Source: Gemmatimonadota bacterium
Lineage (GTDB): Bacteria > Latescibacterota > UBA2968 > GCA-2709665
Direction of reading: 5' to 3'
Assembly (NCBI GenBank): GCA_028873695.1
Contig: JAPPNU010000071.1
Span: forward strand, 179,272-243,271
Length of the DNA stretch: 64,000 bases
Within the stretch, counting starts at the first letter, position 1. Each line of letters begins with the position of its first letter. Shown here piece by piece: positions 55,049 to 62,478 of this stretch. Below the pieces are notes generated by a model that saw only the letters and a program-made list of their open reading frames with translations, did no database searches and was not told the DNA's origin. A program made the translations under genes and the position numbers.

Positions 55049-55281
55049 GGCGTTCGGTCCCGCTTTCTTTCCATGGCGTCCTGGCGCGACGCCTCGTCTG
55101 AAACGGTCGGGTCTCCTCCAAGATGCGCCAGGCATCCCCAGGCACTGCCGGGCTCCTGGCGGACGATGGTGATTCGGCCATCGGCCACGAAACTCAGGCA
55201 CTCGTCGCCTGGCTCGATGCCGGCTATACGGCACTGATCAGCCGGTAGCGTTATCTGTCGCTTTGCGTTGACTCTGGGCAC
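55045..55281 (-). CDS. AbrB/SpoVT-family antitoxin (VapB-like)
   Basis: About 78 residues. VNAKRQITLPADQCRIAGIE then GDECLSFVADGRITIV is a swapped-hairpin AbrB DNA-binding domain, and the C-terminal tail normally wraps the toxin. The frame opens with TTG 55293, but GTG 55281 behind TTGGAGG is preferred. It would autoregulate a vapBC operon, but its VapC is truncated, so it survives as an orphan. Confidence 0.78.
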   Translation of the reverse strand: MPRVNAKRQITLPADQCRIAGIEPGDECLSFVADGRITIVRQEPGSAWGCLAHLGGDPTVSDEASRQDAMERKRDRTP

Positions 55282-55900
55282 GACCACCTCCAATCAGGAC
55301 GAGGGCAACCACAAAAACAAAAGGAAAAAGGAAGAAGGAAAAAGGAAGAAATACAAGCAGGAAAATCGCGTGGACTGCCGCCGGGATTCACGATGTGTGT
55401 GGAGTTGCCCGTGACTTGAGACCCGTTCCGCTCGGGAAGACGCGAATAAAGGAAAAAGGAAGAAATCTGGCCCAAATCACCTGCTGACCTGTCGCCCGCA
55501 TTCTCCTTTTCTCTCTACCTATTGCCCCTACGTTGCCAGTCCCTCATCACATGTAGCATCTTGCGACAGTCACGCCGCATCGTTTGCAAGAAAAACCCCG
55601 ATGAGATGTTCATCGGGGTTGGGTACGGCAGTACGAACAACACTCAACGGTCAGTTAAAATCGGATGGTGGATTTGTAAAATGAAAAGAACATAAAACCC
55701 GCACTGAATTCTCAAACAAACACCGCCCTTGCTGCATTTATTGTGTTTACATCCTTATGGTCAGTTACAGTCATTTGCAAGGGAACAGGTTCCTGTTTTT
55801 CGACTTCACATTTTTCCTTATACAACTCTGATATGTATTGACCCCTGTCAAGGGCTCCGTAAGGGGGTTCTTTTGGGTGAAGTCATCACATAAGGTGGTT
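55282..55900. other. Intergenic region with polypurine runs and terminator
   Basis: Polypurine runs at 55315-55352 and 55447-55470 flank a CGCCGGGATTCACGATGTG core shared with 54895-54915. A terminator lies at 55589-55620. No gene seen. Confidence 0.5.
55589..55620 (-). terminator. Minus-strand terminator, family copy 3
   Basis: AACCCCGATGA (55594-55604) with TCATCGGGGTT (55610-55620), then TTT on the minus strand; preceded by a TTGCGAC heptamer as in the other copies. Confidence 0.85.
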
Positions 55901-56074
55901 CCGGGACAGAAGAGACGCTGTAGCGACGGTTGATCCGACTGATATTCGCGGGTTGGTTACCGCCTGTCCATGATTCGTCGCGGAGCGGCCTCGGTCTAAA
56001 GTCGAGGGTCAACCCACTGGGGGTTGCCTCATAGAGTCTTCGAGGGTTCTCCTGACCGGTCCCTTCTGTCCCGG
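55901..56074. repeat. 12-bp inverted repeat enclosing 150 bases beside the IS110 transposase
   Basis: CCGGGACAGAAG (55901-55912) and CTTCTGTCCCGG (56063-56074) are exact inverted copies in the noncoding end downstream of the transposase. Candidate closing stem of the element's structured RNA, or its subterminal repeats. Confidence 0.6.
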
Positions 56075-56122
56075 TTTGTTCTGTGTGTGTTTGCCGACGT
56101 TGATATTGAGACCGTGAACGTG

Positions 56123-57251
56123 TTATGCCGCTTTTCTTACCATGCTTCCGGGGTGTTTATGCTCCCAGGCGATCGCCCAGATGAAGCCCAGCAGTTCCCG
56201 CGCGATGGCGGTGCACACCTTGTTCTTGGGCATCCCGCGGGCACTGAGACGACGATACCGTCCACACAGGCGTTTCTGCGCCTTCCACGCGATGGCCTGT
56301 ATGGCGGGCGTGGTCTTTTCGGCCCGTCTTTGCAGGACCGCCGTCTTTCTGGCTGGGAACCGGTAACACCAGGCGGATTCGACAAGCACGCGTCGCACGT
56401 GGGCATTGCCCGCCTTGGTAATCGCGCCACGTTGTTGACGACTGCCGCTGGAATGCTCGCTGGGCACCAGGCCCACGAAGGCCATCAACTGCCGCGGCGA
56501 GTCAAACCGCGTGAGGTCCCCCAGTTCCGCCAACGTCGTGATGGCGGTCAGCGTGTTCACGCCCCGCAGCGCCATCAACCCGCGCGTCTCTTCCTCCCGA
56601 GACCACTGCTCAAGCGTGTGCAGCAGTGCCTGATCCAGCCCCTTGATGCGTCCCTGCGCTTCCTGCACCGCGTCCACGTATTCCTGAAAGACGATCTGCT
56701 GCGCCGGATGATCGAAGCGTTGCGTCTCCAGCCAGCGAAAGTGGGCTTGACTCCAGCGACTGCGACCCCCGTAGTGTCGACCATGACGCAGCAAGAAGCT
56801 GGTCAGGCGCTGTCGCACACGACCCTCAGCACGCTTGAAGTCTTCTCGGCACCGCTCCAGATCCCGCATCGCCTCCTGCGCTTCGTCGGGCACCCACACG
56901 GGCGTCAACTCCCCGTTCTTGAAAAGCCGCGCCAGAGAAAACGCATCCCGACGATCCGTCTTGATGTGGTCCCCTGGCCGTCGCGGAATCAGCGAGGGCG
57001 CCACCACAACGCATTCGTGACCCAACGCCCCCAACTGTCGATGCACGCCGTATCCGCACGGTCCAGCCTCGTAGCAAAACCGCAACGACGTCTCTGGTCC
57101 GGCCAGGTTGTTACAAAGCTTGCCCAACGCTTCTTCCGTCGCCGGGATCGCGCCATAATGCCCGAGGCGTCCTTTGACCCTTACTCGCGACCGCTACCGT
57201 GATCGAATCTTTGTGCATGTCCAACGCCACATATTTCGTAGATTTACCCAT
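56123..57251 (-). pseudogene. IS110-family transposase, frameshifted
   Basis: The N-terminal part starts at ATG 57251 (GGAGGAGG ribosome site) with STKYVALDMHKDSITVAVAS, the RuvC-like DEDD start. The rest is in another frame: IKTDRRDAFSLARL, then the Tnp20 half with LRGVNTLTAITTLAELGDL, SPRQLMAFVGLVPSE and VESAWCYR (catalytic Ser). A one-base shift near 57165-57190 separates the frames, so no full-length protein of about 370 residues is made unless by frameshifting or sequencing error. The element sits immediately downstream of the HicB-like gene. Confidence 0.88.
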
Positions 57252-57353
57252 GGCCTCCTCCTTCTCGCTGGGGATAGGTCTTTGGTGGATACTTCCTCTT
57301 CCCAAAGATAACCCCCGTAAATCCGAGATCCGAGGAGGTCTTTCACTGCAACG

Positions 57354-57578
57354 TCAATACATAAGGTCTATATATTTATCCGGAACTTCCCCGATATTTG
57401 TGAACGGCTTCTGTTTTAATTTCTTAGCAACACGCAAATGACTTTCGAATAGCCTGGCCCAGTTTTCTCTGGCTTCTTCCAGGGTTGAACCTTCTGCTGC
57501 GATATTGTGATCCAAACACTGGGCAAACCAATAGCCAGATTTTTGAACACACAAAACAGTAAAGACTGTGGCGGACAT
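57354..57578 (-). CDS. HicB-like antitoxin-family protein, 74 aa
   Basis: TVLCVQKSGYWFAQCLDHNI followed by AAEGSTLEEARENWARLFES is the HicB partial RNase-H fold. ATG 57578 follows GGGAGAGG. The usual HicA toxin partner is not found: the IS110 element begins just downstream, where it would be expected if it lay on that side. Many HicB-like proteins of this size occur as solitary genes, so absence of HicA may be original. Confidence 0.75.
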   Translation of the reverse strand: MSATVFTVLCVQKSGYWFAQCLDHNIAAEGSTLEEARENWARLFESHLRVAKKLKQKPFTNIGEVPDKYIDLMY

Positions 57579-57976
57579 GCGCCTCTCCCAGGTGTTTCAA
57601 CCGATGAGGGGAAAGTGATAAACTTCCGCTTTTCCATAAGATACAGGAACCTTTTCAGGCAAGCAATAGAGAATTGTCAATTCGCGAATAAAGGCAGAAG
57701 GAAGAAGGAAAAAGGAAGAAATATCGGCAGGGTAATCGCGTGGTCCGTCGCTGGGATTCCGTGATCTGTCGCCCGCATTGTCCTATTTGTTCTACGGTTG
57801 CACTTGCGCGGCTATCGCCTCATCATGCGTCGCATTTTGCGACAGTCGCGCCGCATCGTTTGCAAGAAAAACCCCGATGAGATGTTCGTCGGGGTCTTGT
57901 GTCTCGTGAGCGCAGGTAGCTATAGGCACTCTCTCATCCTCCTTCTTCCTTACTTTGTAGACGATCGGCGCGGTTT
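57579..57976. repeat. Intergenic repeat cluster
   Basis: Polypurine run 57683-57722, core GCGTGGTCCGTCGCTGGGATTC, TTGCGAC heptamer and terminator, then a polypyrimidine run 57932-57952. Same module order as at 53.6-55.6 kb. No gene. Confidence 0.6.
57866..57895 (-). terminator. Minus-strand terminator, family copy 4
   Basis: ACCCCGATGA (57871-57880) with TCGTCGGGGT (57886-57895; one G-U pair), then TTTTT on the minus strand. Confidence 0.83.
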
Positions 57977-58402
57977 TCATTTCGCGTCGTTCTTGCCCTT
58001 AATTTGTTCCACGAATGCCTCGCCTCTAGCAGTCCGGCGGTAGCGCTGGTGGCGGCTCGTGGGCTTGTCCGGGATGGTCATTTCAATCAACCCGGCCTCC
58101 AGGGCAGGCTTCAGGTACGTTTCGATGAAATAGGGTCGGTCTTTGAGTTCCAATCCTGCCTGGATACTAGCGCGGCTCATCTCTCCCGTGAGGACAGCCA
58201 ACAGTTGCTCGACCTGGTCGGTGACCTGGTCTGTATCTTGTGGGGTATCTTGTTGGGTGTCTTGTGGGGTATCTTGTGGGGTGTCGTGACCTTTCCCAAT
58301 AATTTTCAATGACTTATCTTGTCCTGTATCTTGTCCCGTATCTTGTTCCGTATACTGGTCGGTCACGGCGAGTAATGTCCGCTGATGCACCGGCGTGAGC
58401 AA
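57977..58402 (-). pseudogene. C-terminal remnant of an AlbA_2-family protein
   Basis: 141 codons. TYLKPALEAGLIEMTIPDKP and the following TSRHQRYRRTARG match the winged helix of the 26246-27778 product. The preceding linker is a repetitive QDTPQDTPQDTQQDT tract encoded by GTATCTTGTGG-type tandem repeats (58235-58345). The AlbA_2 and ATPase domains are missing; an inverted-repeat element starts 14 bases upstream. Possibly still expressed as a small DNA-binding protein. Confidence 0.7.
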
Positions 58403-58415
58403 AGGAAAGAGTATG

Positions 58416-58505
58416 AAGGCAAAAGGAAAAAGGAAAATGCAAGAGATACGAATTTTGAGAAAATCGTAATTCTTCTTTTATGTTCCTCCTTTTACCTTCT
58501 GCCTT
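58416..58505. mobile_element. Polypurine/polypyrimidine inverted-repeat element (MITE-like), copy 2
   Basis: A 90-base unit with imperfect 22-bp terminal inverted repeats AAGGCAAAAGGAAAAAGG / CCTTTTACCTTCTGCCTT around an inner GATACGAATT...AATTCTTC arm. Its right end supplies the last codons of the PIN-domain gene (EGRR-stop), and its left end abuts the AlbA_2 remnant. Confidence 0.6.
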
Positions 58506-58977
58506 CACGCGGCCAATGGCACAGATTGCGGTTTTTTAACAACCTGTCGTGCCTCTGCTGGAAGTTCCCGACCCCACTCGTCGAATAGACCTTCCCTCGT
58601 GGACCGTCAATCAGTCTCTTATTCTTAAAATCCGTCTGCAAGCTGCCATCGTTTGAGTACAGCAACCGGGCGCCGCTCACATTGGCTAAAGCAATCACAT
58701 GCGGATCGTCTGATTTGCACAATCCACCTCTCCGAATCTGGTCTGTTCTGGCATTGACTTCGCCATCATCTTCGAATCTTACCTTTCCGTATTTCGCCGC
58801 TGTCTTTTGCCAAATCATGAATGCCTGGCTGCCACTGTAAAGTTCCTTAAGGAGTTTTCCACCGACCACCAGACGCCCGCTCCCGGCGTCCACCCACTCA
58901 ACGAACCTCGTTCCGGCCTCAGTACAGTTGCGACCGAACAATTCGTGAACGACGTTTGCGTCGACTATCGCACACAT
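58492..58977 (-). CDS. PIN-like domain protein paired with an AAA ATPase
   Basis: A 161-residue protein. MCAIVDANVVHELFG gives the first PIN acidic residue, and KSDDPHVIALANVSGARLLY the second acidic cluster with the canonical layout. ATG 58977 lies two bases after the ATPase stop, so translation is coupled. Probable ribonuclease effector regulated by the ATPase. The final residues come from an inverted-repeat element, so the original C-terminus may have been longer. Confidence 0.72.
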   Translation of the reverse strand: MCAIVDANVVHELFGRNCTEAGTRFVEWVDAGSGRLVVGGKLLKELYSGSQAFMIWQKTAAKYGKVRFEDDGEVNARTDQIRRGGLCKSDDPHVIALANVSGARLLYSNDGSLQTDFKNKRLIDGPRGKVYSTSGVGNFQQRHDRLLKNRNLCHWPREGRR

Positions 58978-58979
58978 AT

Positions 58980-60347
58980 TCAGACTCCCAGAGATCGCCG
59001 GGTCTCTTCCATGAAAAAGCTCCCGTAGCTGGGTGGCGCGCCAAGGACGTTTCCCAATTCATCCAGTCCTATCGAGTGGATATAAACGTTCAAATTGCCG
59101 CGTTCGAAGTACAGGATCGAAACATCTTCAGGTTTCAAGGTTGTTTTCCCGTCTCGGACGTCCATCCGCACGCGGTCAAGCAGATGGTCGCTATGCATTT
59201 CGATTATCAGTTGTCGATCCGGTGCCGCAACCTGACAGAATATGCTGCCAAGAGCCGCCTGAGCGCTGGGATGGAGATGAACCTCCGGTTGCTGTAACAG
59301 GAACATGGGCGGTGCATCCGGGCGTAACATCTCGGTTATTACTGGCAGTACCTGACTTACGCCGTAGCCTGCGTCAATCAGGTTACGTTTCGGACCCTTC
59401 AGTCTGCCACTGTATTTCCTGACCTGCACCTGAAAGGGCTCACTTTCCCTTCTTCCAAGCGGTTTAATGGAAATCTCATCGAAAAGACCGGCGGCCTGCC
59501 CAACGCTCTCCAGGGAGTTTTTGAGTCTCGTCCAGTTGCGTCTGTCCCGGAAATACAGACTGGCGAGATACATAGGTAAGTAGTCACCTTCGGAATCCGG
59601 TAAACCGCGTGCAGGATCGTAGGTTCTGCGCGGCCTGGAGCGCAACGGAGCAATGGCGTACGGGCGCTGCCCTGCATAGTTTCGGCTTACCCGTCTGTGC
59701 GTCTCGATAAGTTGATCAAAATGCTTCCGCGCTCTGTCGTCAGGCGGCGAAGAGCGTTGAAAAACATCTGATTGTATTCCGGCTTCTCGAACTTCGGTCA
59801 TCTGCCGGCGCGTAGAGCTGTAATCAAACAGAAACATCGGGTTGAAATCGCCTTCATAGAGGTGCGGAAAGGCATCGAAAGAACGCTGCCCTCCGTTCGA
59901 GGTTCCGTACAGGCCGTGCCAGGACTGGTCCTCGAGACGCAGTTCGCACCAGACGTCCTCATCTGAAAGCCGTATCTTAACCGGATTGGGCACGGCGCCC
60001 TTCTTACCGAAAACCGCGTCGAAATGGTAAGGTTGGCTGTTGGCGCCCACGGCTCGTCCATTCCCGTTGGCATTCGGGGTGACTTTGAACCCCACTTCGA
60101 AGGTGTCGGCCCGACCGCCTCTGCCTCCCCGGTAGTGGGCGATTTCGTCAAAACTTCCCAGGTCGTACGGTTCTTCTTTGAAATCCGGCACCCCTTGCCC
60201 ATAGGCGACGTCCCATATTCCCCGGATCATCGCCATGAAGGAAGTCTTGCCCGTGCTATTCTCGCCGACAAGCAGCGTCAGCGGCGCAAGGCGGGCGGTT
60301 TGCTTTTCACGGAAGCAGCGAAAGTTCCTGAGCGAAATCTGTTCCAT
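58980..60347 (-). CDS. AAA_15/OLD-like ATPase
   Basis: A 455-residue SMC-like ATPase. ISLRNFRCFRE opens the fold, VGENSTGKTSFM (about 27-38) is Walker A, and FLLQQPEVHLHPSAQAALGS is the Walker B/signature region with Gln at the usual acidic positions preceding PE, as seen in some of the family. IIEMHSDHLLDRVR is the switch His region. It lacks the Toprim domain of true OLD nucleases. Together with the downstream PIN gene it forms a two-gene ATPase-nuclease module of the kind seen in phage defence. Confidence 0.8.
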   Translation of the reverse strand: MEQISLRNFRCFREKQTARLAPLTLLVGENSTGKTSFMAMIRGIWDVAYGQGVPDFKEEPYDLGSFDEIAHYRGGRGGRADTFEVGFKVTPNANGNGRAVGANSQPYHFDAVFGKKGAVPNPVKIRLSDEDVWCELRLEDQSWHGLYGTSNGGQRSFDAFPHLYEGDFNPMFLFDYSSTRRQMTEVREAGIQSDVFQRSSPPDDRARKHFDQLIETHRRVSRNYAGQRPYAIAPLRSRPRRTYDPARGLPDSEGDYLPMYLASLYFRDRRNWTRLKNSLESVGQAAGLFDEISIKPLGRRESEPFQVQVRKYSGRLKGPKRNLIDAGYGVSQVLPVITEMLRPDAPPMFLLQQPEVHLHPSAQAALGSIFCQVAAPDRQLIIEMHSDHLLDRVRMDVRDGKTTLKPEDVSILYFERGNLNVYIHSIGLDELGNVLGAPPSYGSFFMEETRRSLGV

Positions 60348-60459
60348 TGATTGGGTACCTCGTTCTGCTACGTCGAAAAAATGGCCGGCCTGGACTGCTT
60401 GAAAACTCTGAGCACTTCGCGCTCGATCAACACGTATTGCGTTGAATCCCGGTAGACGC

Positions 60460-60522
60460 TTACTTCAGCACCTCCACCCACGCTGGCGAAGGGTTCATGT
60501 CAAGCAGGAGCAACGGTCTCAT
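60460..60522 (-). pseudogene. DUF5615 (PIN-like) toxin, truncated at 20 codons
   Basis: MRPLLLLDMNPSPAWVEVLK then TAA. The pattern LLxDMNxSPxWVxxL is the normal start of DUF5615 toxins of about 115 residues. ATG 60522 overlaps the DUF433 stop by four bases, the usual operon junction. Everything after residue 20 is lost. Confidence 0.75.
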
Positions 60523-60749
60523 GATGTAGGGAGCGGTACCTCCCCTTCCTCGAGACGCCACGCGGCGTAGGCCAGGGATTGGTCGATGTCCTCTCGTTCG
60601 AGGTATGGATATGCTCTGAGGACTTCGTCACGTGTGCGTCCGGCTGCCAAAAGCCCGACAACGGTACCAACCGCGACGCGCAGACCGCGAATGCACGCCT
60701 TGCCGGCCATGACATCGGGATCAATGGTGATTTTCTCGAACGACTTCAT
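60519..60749 (-). CDS. DUF433 antitoxin
   Basis: A 76-residue winged-helix protein. ITIDPDVMAGKACIRGLRVA, TVVGLLAAGRTRDEVLRAYP and LEREDIDQSLAYAAWRLEE are the full DUF433 pattern. It normally pairs with a DUF5615 PIN-like toxin in an overlapping operon; here that toxin is reduced to 20 codons, so the antitoxin is an orphan. Confidence 0.88.
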   Translation of the reverse strand: MKSFEKITIDPDVMAGKACIRGLRVAVGTVVGLLAAGRTRDEVLRAYPYLEREDIDQSLAYAAWRLEEGEVPLPTS

Positions 60750-61102
60750 GACCTATATCCTTGCGTTTTCTATGGCCCCTGCCCGGAAGCTGGCGGCGCA
60801 CGGAGTCCCGTGAGCATGGTGTCCTGTCTGATCCTTGAGAATAAAGTACAAATTGGAAAACGCGCCGTCAATGTTTTATCTGTCGAAGAGTGCCATGCCG
60901 GGCGAGAGAGCCGGAAGAGTAGGCGCAAGTTCCTGCTAAGGCAAACGCTGCCCACGCCGCCATTTCCCCTTGCTTAAGTATGGAATTAGGGATATTTTAA
61001 CTTTCCCCATTATGGGTCAAAGAAATCGCCGGCATTCAAGGCGAAATGATGGCAGGATTTAGTGGTATCGATGTCGGGACTTGGACACGGTTGGGTAACA
61101 GG
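60750..61102. other. Intergenic, no gene seen
   Basis: The divergent region between DUF433 and the HEPN/MNT pair. It is more AT-rich near 60980-61030 and may hold promoters for both directions, but no clear consensus is read. Confidence 0.4.
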
Positions 61103-61492
61103 ATGACGCAGCGATGGAGAGATTGGCTTGACCAGGCGGAGTACGATTTGGAGCAGGCTGTTGCCTCAAAGAACGGCGGGCGTCACGCCTGGGCCTGCTT
61201 CGCTTCGCACCAGGCGGCCGAGAAGGCCGTCAAGGCGCTCCATGTTGCCGGTGGAAAGAGGCAGACAAGCAACGTTATAGCCCGCCTCCTGACCGAACTC
61301 CCGGAGACGCCGCCAGAGGATCTCATCGATAAAGGACGGGCGCTCGACAGCTTCTATGTGGGGACACGTTACCCCAATGGGCATCTGCAAGGCGCGGCCT
61401 TCGTACATTACGGAGCCCTTCAAAGCGATCAGGGTCTGTGCTATGCCGGTGACGTCATTAAGTTCGTCCGTCAAGCGTTGGCCGACGACTGA
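61103..61492 (+). CDS. HEPN-domain protein of a HEPN/MNT pair
   Basis: About 129 residues. WRDWLDQAEYDLEQAVASKN and the following WACFASHQAAEKAVKALH are the HEPN helices, and LDSFYVGTRYPNGH is the conserved C-terminal motif. In HEPN/MNT modules this protein is an RNase toxin whose partner AMPylates a Tyr in this region. The frame opens at 61046, but MTQRWRDW at 61103 matches family N-termini; its ribosome site is weak. It overlaps the MNT gene by 50 bases. Confidence 0.8.
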   Translation: MTQRWRDWLDQAEYDLEQAVASKNGGRHAWACFASHQAAEKAVKALHVAGGKRQTSNVIARLLTELPETPPEDLIDKGRALDSFYVGTRYPNGHLQGAAFVHYGALQSDQGLCYAGDVIKFVRQALADD

Positions 61493-61811
61493 AACTGTAA
61501 TTGACGGCCTTCGCCGCTGGTGCGCCCATCAGAATGAGAGACGTACGGACATTGTCGCGCTTGGGTATTTTGGTTCGTACGCGCGCGGGGACGAGGCGTT
61601 CGGCAGCGATCTCGACCTGGTTGCGGTGGTGGAGAGCAGTTCCACGCCATACCTAGAGCGCGCACGGACCTGGCCGACTCATACCCTGGCTGTACCCACC
61701 GATCTGATTGTCTACACTGCTGACGAATGGCAGACATTGCTTGACGGGAGAGGCCGTTTTGCCGAGGTCCTCTCGAACGAAACGGTCTGGCTGATTGGGC
61801 CGCCGGATTGA
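61443..61811 (+). CDS. Minimal nucleotidyltransferase of a HEPN/MNT pair
   Basis: About 122 residues. GYFGSYARGDEAFGSDLDLV carries the GSx10DxD active site of the nucleotidyltransferase fold. Acts as antitoxin by modifying the HEPN partner. ATG 61443 lies inside the HEPN gene; a GTG at 61449 is also possible. A hairpin terminator lies about 80 bases downstream. Confidence 0.8.
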   Translation: MPVTSLSSSVKRWPTTETVIDGLRRWCAHQNERRTDIVALGYFGSYARGDEAFGSDLDLVAVVESSSTPYLERARTWPTHTLAVPTDLIVYTADEWQTLLDGRGRFAEVLSNETVWLIGPPD

Positions 61812-61889
61812 CGGGATCGTCCGCGCCTGTCTGGTGGGAAAGACCAGAACGTCCCTAGAATCAGGAGACTGCAGGCGTTTTAGTAAAGT

Positions 61890-61920
61890 GGCAGCCTCGT
61901 ATTCGGCTGCCGTTTCTGTT
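61890..61920 (+). terminator. Probable terminator after the HEPN/MNT pair
   Basis: A 7-bp stem GGCAGCC/GGCTGCC (61890-61896 with 61905-61911) followed by GTTTCTGTTT. Confidence 0.6.
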
Positions 61921-62070
61921 TCGGGATCACCTGGCGCTGCTGACATCAGCCTCGATTGCCAGAACCAGCAAAGGCAGCTGTCAGCTCTCAGCCATCAGCG
62001 GTCAGCTTGAATCAAGAGCCAAATCCGTTGACGTCTGCGCCATTAAGCGGCAGGACCGGAAGGGGCGCAT

Positions 62071-62089
62071 CGAGGGCAGGATGCCCTCG
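62071..62089. repeat. 19-bp palindrome, copy 3
   Basis: CGAGGGCA-GGA-TGCCCTCG, identical arms and loop to 25464-25482. Confidence 0.8.
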
Positions 62090-62106
62090 CTCCGGGGGCT
62101 TTTATC

Positions 62107-62159
62107 CCCGGCCGCCCAGACCTCTCTCCCCGGCCCTCTCTCCTAAAGGAAAGAGGGAG
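62107..62159. repeat. 53-bp hairpin repeat, copy 2
   Basis: Identical to 9215-9267 over 53 bases. Confidence 0.85.
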
Positions 62160-62478
62160 GAAAACCAGATTTCGCGAGCCGTTCATCTATAGACACTATG
62201 ATTGACAGGAAACGCTAAAAGGAAGTTCGAGAAGTAATGATTGATTCGCCGGAAAGGCACTCCAGAGAGCAATTGTCCGCCCTCACCCTCTCGCCGCTCT
62301 TCATTCAGACTGGAAATCATTATAATTTACGATCACTTTGAATCGCAGTCGGTTGTAATCCTGCTTAATCCGCCTCTAATCCTGAGTAATCCTGATTGAG
62401 AAGGGGGTTAGGGGGTAGGTCCGGCCCCGTTTTATGCATTACACCCGTTATGCCGTGATTCAATGAAAGACACGTCTC

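Larger units (their letters stand above)
61812..62478. other. Intergenic region with terminator and repeats
   Basis: Holds the terminator at 61890, a palindrome at 62071-62089, the 53-bp repeat copy 2 at 62107-62159 and TCCTG-type phrases at 62355-62400. No gene. Confidence 0.55.

Noticed and set aside
52783..57895. CRISPR array or integron cassette array suggested by recurrent motifs
   Set aside because: Repeat spacing is irregular (hundreds to thousands of bases), copies diverge, no cas or integrase gene is present, and no attC-type core sites were seen. The motifs are better explained as terminators and duplicated flanks.
60363..60459. Short minus-strand frame VSVYRDSTQYVLIEREVL after the truncated DUF5615 toxin
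   Set aside because: It could be a scrap of another gene, but about 30 codons without a recognisable family are not enough to call it.
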